DNA from: Nitrospira sp.
GTDB lineage: Bacteria > Nitrospirota > Nitrospiria > Nitrospirales > Nitrospiraceae
Length of the DNA stretch: 6,372 nucleotides
NCBI GenBank assembly: GCA_024998705.1
Contig: JACOEF010000341.1
Coordinates: 1-6,372, forward strand
Direction of reading: 5' to 3'
Positions 1-5,847 of this stretch are shown in pieces; within the stretch, counting starts at the first letter, position 1; each line of letters opens with the position of its first letter. The notes beneath the pieces were generated by a model. That model searched no databases. It was not told where the DNA came from and saw nothing but the letters and a program-made list of their open reading frames with translations. The position numbers and the translations under genes were made by a program.

Positions 1-7
1 CGATCGC

Positions 8-97
<90 letters not shown>

Positions 98-160
98 TCA
101 AACAGAGCCTTGCAAGATTGAGAAGGCGTGTGAGTTGGAATGGCCATCGCGAACGGATGC

Positions 161-287
161 GGTGGGATTCGAACGAGGGGGGATCGCGGGGGAGACACTC
201 CCCTGCGTGGGGAGACACGAGGGGGCAGGCCCCCTCAGTGGGAGCGCGTGAGCGCGACTTCGAATGCCCACCCTCTCCGTCATCAAA
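161..287. repeat. GC-rich multi-hairpin element built from tRNA-Ser T-arm sequence
   Basis: Bases 161-174 are an exact inverted copy (14 nt) of tRNA-Ser positions 74-87. They pair with 259-272 to give a 13-bp outer stem with one bulged G (266). Three hairpins lie inside: 189-194 with 198-203 (three-base loop), 219-225 with 230-236 (CAGG loop), and 244-247 with 252-255 closed by a GTGA (GNRA-type) tetraloop. The word GGGGAGACAC occurs twice, at 189-198 and 209-218. The right end, 259-287, repeats the tRNA 3' tail. No convincing protein is encoded; open frames here look like read-through of tRNA-like sequence. It could be a small non-autonomous mobile repeat, a decayed integration scar or a structured RNA. 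The structure is visible in the sequence; the origin is inference. Confidence 0.6.
259..287 (+). repeat. Imperfect direct repeat of the tRNA-Ser 3' end
   Basis: This stretch matches 75-102, the T loop through CCA and five bases beyond, with one inserted G at 266 and one C-to-T change at 280 that turns CCA into TCA. The match extends past the tRNA into flanking ATCAAA, so it is a true duplication rather than convergence on a tRNA-like fold. There is no matching 5' acceptor half (GGAGAGG) in position, so this is not a second functional tRNA. A duplicated tRNA tail is typical of att-site scars, but the spacing of 184 bp is very short for an element. Confidence 0.7.
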
Positions 288-370
288 AATGCCGCGTAAG
301 GTTTGAGGGGACCTGTGCTCAGTCGTCGCCTCGCCAATCGGGGCAATGGACTAGATATTGTAACTGTAAC

Positions 371-471
371 GGGGCCGGGCCCTGTGCAACAGAACCCTGT
401 GAACCCCGCCAGGTCCGGAAGGAAGCAACGGTAAGCGGTTCGTTCTGTGTGCCGCAGGATCACCTGGCCCC
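371..471 (+). ncRNA. ffs: Signal recognition particle RNA, small bacterial type (4.5S)
   Basis: This is the RNA scaffold of the bacterial signal recognition particle. It binds Ffh and acts with FtsY in cotranslational targeting of membrane proteins. The conserved apical domain is present at about 410-430: CCAGG, then CCGGAAGG with the GGAA tetraloop at 417-420, then AAGCA, which are the universally conserved helix 8 elements. The ends pair in a 9-bp terminal helix, 371-379 with 463-471, which sets the limits at 101 nt, a normal length for a 4.5S RNA without an Alu domain. Mature ends may differ by a few bases. The upstream stretch is AT-rich at 350-370, as expected for a -10 region, but I could not fix a clear promoter. 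Proximity to dnaX is a common arrangement. Confidence 0.95.
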
Positions 472-480
472 ACTTTCATT

Positions 481-506
481 GATGACGTCTCTCGTGACAC
501 GTCATT
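481..506 (+). terminator. Hairpin after SRP RNA, possible weak terminator
   Basis: A perfect 7-bp stem (482-488 with 499-505, plus a G-T pair outside) closes a ten-base loop 10 nt beyond the SRP RNA end. There is no downstream T run, so it may be a processing signal or attenuator rather than an intrinsic terminator. It could allow read-through into dnaX. Confidence 0.4.
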
Positions 507-542
507 CGTGAAGCGTCCAAACCATGGACGGTACGATTCACG
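507..542 (+). promoter_or_regulatory. dnaX leader hairpin next to the Shine-Dalgarno
   Basis: CGTGAA at 507-512 pairs with TTCACG at 537-542, and inside it CGTCCA (514-519) pairs with TGGACG (525-530). The only purine-rich ribosome site, GAGGA at 542-546, abuts the 3' foot of this hairpin and lies 14 nt from the dnaX ATG, which is long. GATTCACG occurs twice, at 535-542 and 549-556, so CGTGAA could pair with either copy. CTCGTG at 491-496 can also pair with CACGAG at 539-544, across the ribosome site. This allows competing folds that could control dnaX translation. The pairing is visible; regulation is inference. Confidence 0.4.
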
Positions 543-560
543 AGGAATGATTCACGCCCC

Positions 561-2432
561 ATGGACTACCAAGTCTCCGCAAGAAAATACCGGCCGGGGA
601 CCTTTGACGACGTCATCGGACAGTCACACGTCGTGCAGACGTTGATGAACTCGATCGCGACGAAGCGGATTGCCCATGCCTTTCTCTTTTCCGGTACCCG
701 CGGAGTGGGAAATACGACGGTCGCCCGTATTCTCGCCAAAGCGCTGAATTGCGAGCAGGGGCCGACGGGAACGCCGTGTAATACATGTGCGAATTGCCAG
801 GAGATTACGCAGGGCACGTCGGTGGATGTGGTCGAGATCGACGGCGCCTCGAACACCAGCGTGGACGACGTTCGCGAGATTCGCGAGAACGTCAAGTTTA
901 CGCCGTTCCGGGGGCAGTATCGGGTCTACATTATCGACGAAGTGCACATGCTCTCCAATTCGGCGTTCAACGCTCTGCTGAAAACACTGGAAGAGCCCCC
1001 CGCCCATGTCGTGTTTATCTTCGCGACGACAGAAATTCATAAGATCCCCGCGACGATCCTGTCACGCTGCCAGCACTACAATTTTCGCCGGATCTCCAAA
1101 GCCGAAATTGTACAACGATTGCGGCATGTCGCCGATCAAGACGGGTTGAGCATCGAAGACCGCAGTCTGATGGCTCTGGCGCGAGCCAGCGAGGGCAGCA
1201 TGCGCGACGGACTCAGCTTACTGGATCAGATTATTGCGTTCGGCGGCAAGACGATTCGCCATGAGGATCTCGAAGCATTGCTCGGCGCGGTCCCGCAAGA
1301 ACGCATACGAGCCATGGTCGAGGCGGTGATTCAACAGGACAGCGCCAAGGCCTTGCAGGTCATTGCGGCGTTGTTGGATCAGGGACACGACGTGCGTGCG
1401 TACTGCGCCGATCTGGTGGAGTATGTGCGGAATATGCTGGTGGCAGCGGTGGTGCCGTCAGGGCCGGAGCTGCGGAGCCTCATCGAAGCGACCGAAGAAG
1501 ATTTGACGCAACTGGTTCGCGACGCCGGGCGGTTCAGCGTGGAGCAATTGCAGGACTTGTTTCGGATGTATGCCGCTGCCGAAGACAGCTTGCGAGTCAG
1601 TGCCCATCCGCGGTTTGTGCTCGAAACGGCGGCGGTCCGTGCCACCCGGTTATTGCGAAATGCTGAGGTCCAACCGGCATCCAGCCGACCCGGTGTTCAG
1701 CCCGAGAAGCCGGCAGCCGATCGTCGGGTGGTGGCACCGGCGTCTGCGCAATCTCAGGAGAAGGCGACACCGCCGCCATCGGCCAAACTTGCCGATGTGA
1801 AAGTCAGTCAGGACAGCATCGCGAAACCGTCTGTTTCTAGCGGGAGCGCCTCGAAGGCTTCCACGGCCGCACGCCCGCGGGAAGTAGCAGCTCCGCCTGC
1901 ACGCCCGCCTGCGGCGCCTCCCTCGGCCCCCATGAATGCTCCGGCTTCTGCTGCGTCGGTTCAGCGCGAGTCCAAGGTGGCTGCCCCTGCCGAGGCCTCG
2001 GCCGTTGCGGTGGAGGTGAATTGGGAGCAGTTTCAAGATGCTGTCTCCACGCATCATCCTAATATCGCACCGTTCCTTGAAATGGGTCGTCTGGTCAAGA
2101 TTGAGGGCGGGCTGATCACGTTGGGGTTTGCCAAACAGGTCACCACCGCCAGATCGATGTTGGAGAAGGAGGACAACCTGCAGGCCTTGGCGGCATTGGG
2201 AGAGAGTCTTTACGGGTGTGCCATACGAATTCGGATCGTCGAGGTGGCGGAACAGGATCCAGGGGCCGCCCCTACGATGAAGCAGATCCGAGTTGCGAAG
2301 GAGCAGGAACAGCGCCTGATCTTGACGCAACAGGCGAAGGCGCAGCCCCTTGTGAAACAAGCCCTGGAGATGTTCGGCGGAGAGCTGGCGGAGGTTCGCA
2401 CGACTGCTCCGGCGCAGGAGGTACAGGAATGA
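561..2432 (+). CDS. dnaX: DNA polymerase III subunit gamma/tau (clamp loader ATPase), Walker A Lys replaced by Asn
   Basis: DnaX is the motor subunit of the clamp loader, which opens the DnaN sliding clamp with ATP and ties polymerase cores together at the fork. The 623-residue protein starts MDYQVSARKYRP, matching the family's N terminus and fixing the start at 561. Motifs follow E. coli numbering closely: Walker A GTRGVGNTT at 45-53, zinc cysteines C64, C73, C76 and C79, Walker B DEVH at 126-129, sensor 1 around T157, the SRC arginine finger at 168-170, and sensor 2 GSMRD at 212-216. Residue 51 should be the catalytic lysine but codon AAT (711-713) gives Asn. An Ala/Pro-rich linker spans about 370-485 and a conserved DnaX C-terminal domain about 487-562. 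No A AAA AAG slippery site is visible, so only full-length tau is predicted. The stop overlaps the ybaB start (ATGA). Confidence 0.96.
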   Translation: MDYQVSARKYRPGTFDDVIGQSHVVQTLMNSIATKRIAHAFLFSGTRGVGNTTVARILAKALNCEQGPTGTPCNTCANCQEITQGTSVDVVEIDGASNTSVDDVREIRENVKFTPFRGQYRVYIIDEVHMLSNSAFNALLKTLEEPPAHVVFIFATTEIHKIPATILSRCQHYNFRRISKAEIVQRLRHVADQDGLSIEDRSLMALARASEGSMRDGLSLLDQIIAFGGKTIRHEDLEALLGAVPQERIRAMVEAVIQQDSAKALQVIAALLDQGHDVRAYCADLVEYVRNMLVAAVVPSGPELRSLIEATEEDLTQLVRDAGRFSVEQLQDLFRMYAAAEDSLRVSAHPRFVLETAAVRATRLLRNAEVQPASSRPGVQPEKPAADRRVVAPASAQSQEKATPPPSAKLADVKVSQDSIAKPSVSSGSASKASTAARPREVAAPPARPPAAPPSAPMNAPASAASVQRESKVAAPAEASAVAVEVNWEQFQDAVSTHHPNIAPFLEMGRLVKIEGGLITLGFAKQVTTARSMLEKEDNLQALAALGESLYGCAIRIRIVEVAEQDPGAAPTMKQIRVAKEQEQRLILTQQAKAQPLVKQALEMFGGELAEVRTTAPAQEVQE

Positions 2433-2752
2433 AGAGTCCATTCGGGAATATGTCCAACATCTTGAAGCAAGCGCAGGCCATGCAGGAACAGATGGCGAAG
2501 GTGCAGGAGCAGGCCGCGAGTAAGACGGTGTCAGGAACGGCGGGTGGTGGAATTGTGACGGTGACGGTCAACGGGGCGATGGATCTGCTGAGTGTCAAGA
2601 TCGATCCGGAGGTCGTGAAGGCCGGCGATGTCGAGATGTTACAAGACTTGGTTGTGGCGGCCGGCAACGATGCGCTGAAAAAGTCACGCGACATGATGGC
2701 TGAAGAGATGAAGGCTGTGACGGGCGGGATGAAGATCCCCGGTTTATTTTGA
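2429..2752 (+). CDS. ybaB: YbaB/EbfC family nucleoid-associated protein
   Basis: This is a small dimeric DNA-binding protein that coats the nucleoid. In many bacteria its gene sits between dnaX and recR, as here. The product is 107 residues, normal for the family. It begins with MKSPFGNMSNILKQAQ, followed by an amphipathic helix rich in Gln, Met and Lys (about 8-33). The conserved core follows: GTAGGGIVTVTVNG at 36-49, then SVKIDPEVV at 55-63, then a C-terminal helix ending KIPGLF. The start overlaps the dnaX stop by four bases, which indicates translational coupling. A strong AGGAGG at 2416-2421, seven bases upstream, supports ATG 2429. A longer in-frame reading from 2216 adds only sequence that overlaps dnaX and has no family similarity, so it was not chosen. 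Confidence 0.95.
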   Translation: MKSPFGNMSNILKQAQAMQEQMAKVQEQAASKTVSGTAGGGIVTVTVNGAMDLLSVKIDPEVVKAGDVEMLQDLVVAAGNDALKKSRDMMAEEMKAVTGGMKIPGLF

Positions 2753-2785
2753 TGGCCGACGGCCGCACCGATTTGGCGATGTGCC

Positions 2786-3388
2786 ATGAGTGTTGATCAG
2801 CAAGGTTTGTTGGCAAAACTCGTGCGTGAGTTGGTGCGTCTGCCAGGGATCGGCCAGAAGAGCGCGCAGCGGCTGGCCTTTCATCTGCTCAAGGCTGAAC
2901 GGGACGATGCGATGCGCCTTGCCGACGCGATTCAGGCGGTGAAGGACGGGCTGTCGTTCTGCCGGCAATGCCGCAACATTGCCGAAGGGGAACTCTGTGA
3001 GTTCTGCCGAGACCCGAAGCGTGATCGCAGTAAGATTCTCGTCATCGAAGAGCCCAGCACCTTGTACGCGGTCGAACGCGCCGGCGGCTATCGGGGCTTG
3101 TATCACGTCCTGCTCGGGGTGTTGTCCCCGCTGGACGGTGTCGGGCCATCGGACATTCGCGCTGAGGAGTTGTTGGATCGAGTGAAGGCGGGAGGGGTGG
3201 AAGAGGTGATCGTGGCGACGAACCCCACGATCGAAGGCGAGGCCACCGCCATCTACCTCACTCGGCTGTTGAAGCCGCATCACGTCCGGGTTTCTCGCAT
3301 TGCCTATGGCATTCCGGTCGGGATGGACATCGAGTATGCGGACGAAGTGACCCTCGTCAAGTCGATCGAGGGCCGGAGGGATCTCTAA
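2786..3388 (+). CDS. recR: Recombination mediator RecR
   Basis: RecR works with RecO, and in some species RecF, to load RecA onto SSB-coated single-stranded DNA during gap repair. The protein has 200 residues, the typical length. A helix-hairpin-helix motif lies at 19-35 (LPGIGQKSAQRLAFHLL). A C4 zinc finger follows with C59, C62, C71 and C74. The Toprim domain runs from about 83 to 175, with VIEEP at 86-90 and the conserved ATNPTIEGEATA at 144-155. The C-terminal segment (about 171-198) carries the family pattern RIAYGIPVG and ends SIEGRR. The gene lies 33 bases after ybaB. ATG 2786 has no good Shine-Dalgarno; no better in-frame start exists before the ybaB stop, so expression may depend on coupling. 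No clear terminator follows. Confidence 0.96.
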   Translation: MSVDQQGLLAKLVRELVRLPGIGQKSAQRLAFHLLKAERDDAMRLADAIQAVKDGLSFCRQCRNIAEGELCEFCRDPKRDRSKILVIEEPSTLYAVERAGGYRGLYHVLLGVLSPLDGVGPSDIRAEELLDRVKAGGVEEVIVATNPTIEGEATAIYLTRLLKPHHVRVSRIAYGIPVGMDIEYADEVTLVKSIEGRRDL

Positions 3389-3444
3389 GCAGGGCGTTTT
3401 GGTGAGGGGGATGATGATGCCTTGGCGGAGCCTCGACGAACGGA

Positions 3445-3474
3445 TTGACCCCGTTGATTTACGGCTGCTATAGT
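3445..3474 (+). promoter_or_regulatory. Sigma70-type promoter with extended -10 for dksA
   Basis: The -35 is TTGACC at 3445-3450. The -10 is TATAGT at 3469-3474 with an 18-bp spacer. TG at 3466-3467 makes it an extended -10 (TGCTATAGT). Transcription would start near 3481, leaving a leader of roughly 49 bases before the DksA start. It separates dksA from the dnaX-ybaB-recR unit. Confidence 0.65.
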
Positions 3475-3529
3475 CGGATTTCTGGCTACGGTCTGAAGAC
3501 AATACCGGCATCTCGATTCCGAGTATTTG

Positions 3530-3937
3530 ATGAAGACGTCCACGAAAAAAACCACTGCTGCCCGGCGAAAGCCATCCAAAGCCAACGGGGTCAAGTATCC
3601 CGACATTCTGGCGGACCTCGAAGGACAACGTGCGGCGATTTTAGCTGAAGCCGGCGTGGTGCTGACGAATCCTACCGGGTTGGAAGTGTTTCCCGATGTG
3701 AGCGATCAGGCTTCCGCCGAGGCGGACCAGCATTTCTCGTTTCGTATTCGCGAGCGTGAGCGGAAACTGCTCAAGAAGATTGATGAGGCGCTCGGGCGAT
3801 TCGCCACCCAGACTTATGGTATTTGCGAAGGTTGTGAGGGCGATATTCCCTACAAGCGCTTGAAAGCACGCCCCGTGACGACCTTGTGTATCGAGTGTAA
3901 GACGAGTCAGGTAGAGGCCGAAAAAACCCCCCGCTGA
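3530..3937 (+). CDS. dksA: DksA-type RNA polymerase regulator, TraR/DksA zinc-finger family
   Basis: DksA binds in the RNA polymerase secondary channel and, with ppGpp, adjusts initiation at stringently controlled promoters. The protein has 135 residues, slightly shorter than E. coli DksA at 151. A basic, low-complexity tail (1-18, many Lys, Thr and Arg) precedes a coiled coil. The coil tip carries DVSDQA at 56-61, which fits the DxxDxA motif that separates true DksA from look-alikes. The second helix has RERERKLLKKIDEAL at 74-88. A C4 zinc site follows: C99, C102, C120 and C123, with the 17-residue spacing seen in E. coli DksA. ATG 3530 was chosen; an in-frame TTG one codon earlier is less likely. 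Only a weak GAG (3521-3523) serves as ribosome site. The gene ends near an A6C6 tract (3921-3932). Confidence 0.88.
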   Translation: MKTSTKKTTAARRKPSKANGVKYPDILADLEGQRAAILAEAGVVLTNPTGLEVFPDVSDQASAEADQHFSFRIRERERKLLKKIDEALGRFATQTYGICEGCEGDIPYKRLKARPVTTLCIECKTSQVEAEKTPR

Positions 3938-3991
3938 TCCGCCCCGCTTTCCCTACATCGATTCAGCACCGATCAAGTATTCTGCCCAATC

Positions 3992-5137
3992 CTACTGGTG
4001 CTTGAGTGCTTGCACGCGTTTTTGTGCGAGCGCCGCGCGGTCCGTTTCTTCGGGAATGCCTTCGACGATGGCCAGGTACGTTTCATATTCCGTAATAGCC
4101 CGCCTCGGGTTGTCATCCGCGATGGCCTCGGCGACGTTGAAACGGGCAATGGCGTAGTTAGGGCGCATCAATATGGCTTTTTCGAAGGAGGCCAAAGCAT
4201 TTTTCTTATCGTCCAACTTCAAGTACACGGCACCAAGGTTGTTGACGACCTCCGGCGAATTGGGGCGTAAGGCTAAGGAGGCGACGAGTTCGCTTTTGGC
4301 CTTTTCTAAGTTGCCGGCCGCTTCCCAGGAGACTCCCAAACGGTGGCGCAGCTCCGCTTGCCAAATTGTACTGGTGAATCCAGAGGTGCTGGCCTTTTGG
4401 TACGCGTCGAGGGCGATGACCTGGTTTTTTGTTCCGCAATAGGCAAGTTGCGCCGTTTGGCCACGGGCAAACTGTTGCAGGGATGCGAAGGGCTCCTTGT
4501 CCTCAGCTCCCTGTTTGTCGAGTTGTCGGCCGCCGGTTTGCGTGGACGTCTCGCGGAGGCGGTCAAGAAACTCCTTGCGGTACGGAGAAAATAGCTTCAC
4601 GTACGGATCGATTGTAAAGGACGCTTCGAGTAGGCGTTGGTCGCCGCGTTCACCCAATACCAAGTATCGGGTCGTCGTTTTTTCGTCCCCGGTGTCATAG
4701 ATGGTACTGGATTCCATGTTTTGGCGATCAACCAACTGTGCCACCGTCAAATAAAACTCGAGACTGGGCTTGAGTTGGGAGAGGGTGTATCGGAGGATCC
4801 TGTAGGGGGCTAGATCGAGTCCGGAGCGAAACACGAACAACATTCCGACCAGCGTTCCGTCCTCGTCAAAAAAATATGATTCATCGCTCTTGGAGCGGCT
4901 TTGCTCGGAGGAAATACGGAGTTCTTGCCCGCTGCCCCAGGTTTCGATGTGAGGCGCAACGCCGGGATGTGCCGCCAGGAATGCCTGCCGTGAATCGCAG
5001 AGTTTTGTGGGCCCCATGAGATCGAGATCGCTCTCCGAAGGGGGAAGCGGAGGCCTGGGGGGTGGCGGAGTTTCGCATCCCGTCCAGAGGGCGCAGACTG
5101 TGAAGCATAACGGCAGCAGTGAGAGTCGGCGATGCAT
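3992..5137 (-). CDS. TPR-repeat lipoprotein of unknown function
   Basis: I recognise no named family for the central part. The 381-residue product begins MHRRLSLLPL, with a hydrophobic stretch and a lipobox-like WTGC, so Cys21 is the likely lipidated residue; Trp at -3 is not typical. A proline-rich tether (24-33) follows. The middle (about 45-200) is a mixed globular domain without motifs I know. The C-terminal third holds about three tetratricopeptide repeats at 261-294, 295-328 and 329-360, with characteristic LGAVYLKLDD and A-x-x-x-F-x-x-A patterns. TPRs mediate protein contacts, so an envelope scaffold or assembly role is plausible. ATG 5137 was chosen over TTG 5161 because it places the signal peptide at the N terminus, though neither has a good Shine-Dalgarno. 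It converges on dksA with a 54-bp gap and no clear terminator. Confidence 0.85.
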   Translation of the reverse strand: MHRRLSLLPLCFTVCALWTGCETPPPPRPPLPPSESDLDLMGPTKLCDSRQAFLAAHPGVAPHIETWGSGQELRISSEQSRSKSDESYFFDEDGTLVGMLFVFRSGLDLAPYRILRYTLSQLKPSLEFYLTVAQLVDRQNMESSTIYDTGDEKTTTRYLVLGERGDQRLLEASFTIDPYVKLFSPYRKEFLDRLRETSTQTGGRQLDKQGAEDKEPFASLQQFARGQTAQLAYCGTKNQVIALDAYQKASTSGFTSTIWQAELRHRLGVSWEAAGNLEKAKSELVASLALRPNSPEVVNNLGAVYLKLDDKKNALASFEKAILMRPNYAIARFNVAEAIADDNPRRAITEYETYLAIVEGIPEETDRAALAQKRVQALKHQ

Positions 5138-5238
5138 AGCCGGTTCGAGGCTCGGGTTCAACGTAGAACAGGATTACGGAGGAAAGCATACCTGAATGGT
5201 TCGGGAGATGCGACTGGCAGTCGGACGGGGGGCGAGGT

Positions 5239-5275
5239 CACTTCGCCGCCGGGAGGTGGCCCGGCCGGCGAAGTG
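5239..5275. terminator. Long GC-rich hairpin between the two lipoprotein genes
   Basis: CACTTCGCCG at 5239-5248 pairs fully with 5266-5275, and after one bulged C (5265) the stem continues 5249-5253 with 5260-5264, giving 15 bp around a six-base loop. It lies 10 bases beyond the stop of the upstream minus-strand lipoprotein gene, the right place for a terminator. No T run follows on either strand, so it is not a canonical intrinsic terminator; it may stabilise the 3' end or work with Rho. Confidence 0.5.
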
Positions 5276-5285
5276 TCGAGCAGTG

Positions 5286-5615
5286 CTACCGGCGCTGGGA
5301 ATCGATCATCGAATCTTCGGACGTGTATCCGAAGATGTAGGGCGCGTGTTTGGCAATGGCATACAGCGGACGGTTTACGGTGTAGTCAACGAGTTGGCCG
5401 ACCGGGTGGAGGACGAATCCCAGCCACCGATAGGGGTTGTCATTGGCCTGTGAGGCAGCCGAAGGGTCGGAATAGACCAACGAGGTACTGTCCATTGCGC
5501 TATAAATGCTAAGCGGCGCGTTGTAGTTCTGGTCTTGTGTCGCAGCCTGATTGGTGGTCGAGCAGCCAGTCGTCAGCACTAATCCTAAAATGATCGTTGC
5601 TACAGTCCCGCGCAT
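5286..5615 (-). CDS. Small putative lipoprotein, unknown function
   Basis: The 109-residue product has a signal peptide of about 17 residues and a good lipobox, LTTGC, with Cys18 as the likely lipidation site. A polar Gln/Asn/Ser-rich segment (19-61) acts as a tether. The C-terminal part is more conserved in character: PYRWLGFVLHPVGQLVDY at 61-78, then NRPLY at 81-85 and FGYTSED at 95-101. A pattern of HPVG, Asp, RPLY and FGYT is one I associate with short uncharacterised envelope proteins, but I cannot name the family. ATG 5615 is favoured because GAGAGG sits six bases upstream; an in-frame ATG at 5645 would add ten charged residues with no ribosome site. It has its own promoter candidate and a leader palindrome. 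Confidence 0.8.
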   Translation of the reverse strand: MRGTVATIILGLVLTTGCSTTNQAATQDQNYNAPLSIYSAMDSTSLVYSDPSAASQANDNPYRWLGFVLHPVGQLVDYTVNRPLYAIAKHAPYIFGYTSEDSMIDSQRR

Positions 5616-5641
5616 ACTAAGCCTCTCTTTCTTCTGTCGGA

Positions 5642-5661
5642 ACATTCGTAAAGACGAATGT
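5642..5661. promoter_or_regulatory. Perfect inverted repeat in the lipoprotein leader, possible operator or hairpin
   Basis: ACATTCGT (5642-5649) and ACGAATGT (5654-5661) form a perfect 8-bp inverted repeat around AAAG. A second nested pair, GGAACA (5639-5644) with TGTTCC (5663-5668), offers an alternative stem. It lies between the predicted transcription start (about 5672) and the Shine-Dalgarno of the small lipoprotein gene, so it could be a repressor site or an RNA hairpin in the leader. Confidence 0.45.
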
Positions 5662-5678
5662 GTGTTCCTTGTGAGAAA

Positions 5679-5707
5679 AGTCTAGCTCAGGGTGCTGATT
5701 CTGTCCA
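5679..5707 (-). promoter_or_regulatory. Sigma70-type promoter for the small lipoprotein gene
   Basis: On the minus strand TGGACA (5702-5707) and TAGACT (5679-5684) lie 17 bp apart, each matching the consensus hexamer at four or five of six positions. The predicted start near 5672 gives a leader of about 57 bases. Confidence 0.5.
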
Positions 5708-5718
5708 GTGAAGGGAGG

Positions 5719-5735
5719 CGACCACCCTATGGTCG
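5719..5735. repeat. Short hairpin near the tRNA-Val fragment
   Basis: CGACCA (5719-5724) pairs with TGGTCG (5730-5735) around a five-base loop. On the minus strand it lies 64 bases beyond the CCA end of the tRNA-Val fragment and could be a remnant of the original tRNA's 3' trailer structure. No T run follows. Confidence 0.3.
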
Positions 5736-5799
5736 AGGAAGTCGAGATAAAGCACGATGTTGCAGGTAGGAAGCGGTGTTGGAATCGTCGGGAAACGAA

Positions 5800-5846
5800 T
5801 GGTGGGCGATACAGGTATCGAACCAGTGGCCTCTTCCGTGTGAAGG
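5800..5846 (-). pseudogene. 3' fragment of tRNA-Val(CAC), candidate attachment site
   Basis: Read on the minus strand, this is the 3' part of a valine tRNA: anticodon loop TTCACAC (5838-5844) with CAC at 5840-5842, the 3' anticodon strand, variable region AGAGGCC, T arm at 5811-5827, acceptor 3' strand ATCGCCC (5804-5810), discriminator A and CCA (5800-5802). The 5' half is missing: no GGGCGAT acceptor strand or D arm precedes it, and homology stops at the anticodon loop. One T-stem pair is a mismatch (5813 against 5825). Tyrosine integrases commonly recombine in tRNA anticodon or T-arm regions and leave such 3' copies. By polarity the element would lie to the right, beyond 5847. Integration is inference. 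Confidence 0.75.
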
Positions 5847-5847
5847 C

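Noticed and set aside
140..511. Open frames of about 60-120 codons across the tRNA-Ser, hairpin element and SRP RNA on both strands
   Set aside because: They run through RNA genes and GC-rich hairpins, and their peptides are typical tRNA read-through artefacts with no protein-like pattern.
547..645. ATG at 547 opening a 32-codon frame overlapping dnaX
   Set aside because: It is out of frame with dnaX, GAGGA is directly adjacent rather than spaced 5-9 nt, and the peptide is unlike any protein I know. The DnaX N terminus fits ATG 561.
561..2432. Programmed frameshift producing the short gamma form of DnaX
   Set aside because: No A AAA AAG heptamer or long A run followed by a stem-loop was found within the gene.
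1650..2441. Long minus-strand frame opposite dnaX
   Set aside because: It is an antisense shadow of the Ala/Pro-rich linker; the peptide is Arg- and Leu-rich with no domain.
2744..3628. A 294-codon minus-strand frame opposite recR and dksA
   Set aside because: Both plus-strand genes are clearly real with family motifs; the reverse frame is a codon-usage shadow.
3921..3932. A6C6 tract near the end of dksA as a slippage or frameshift site
   Set aside because: The phase does not fit an A AAA AAC slippery heptamer, and it lies only a few codons before the stop, after all the functional motifs.
3938..3991. Terminator between the convergent dksA and TPR lipoprotein genes
   Set aside because: Only a 4-bp stem (3957-3960 with 3970-3973) without a T run was found on either strand.
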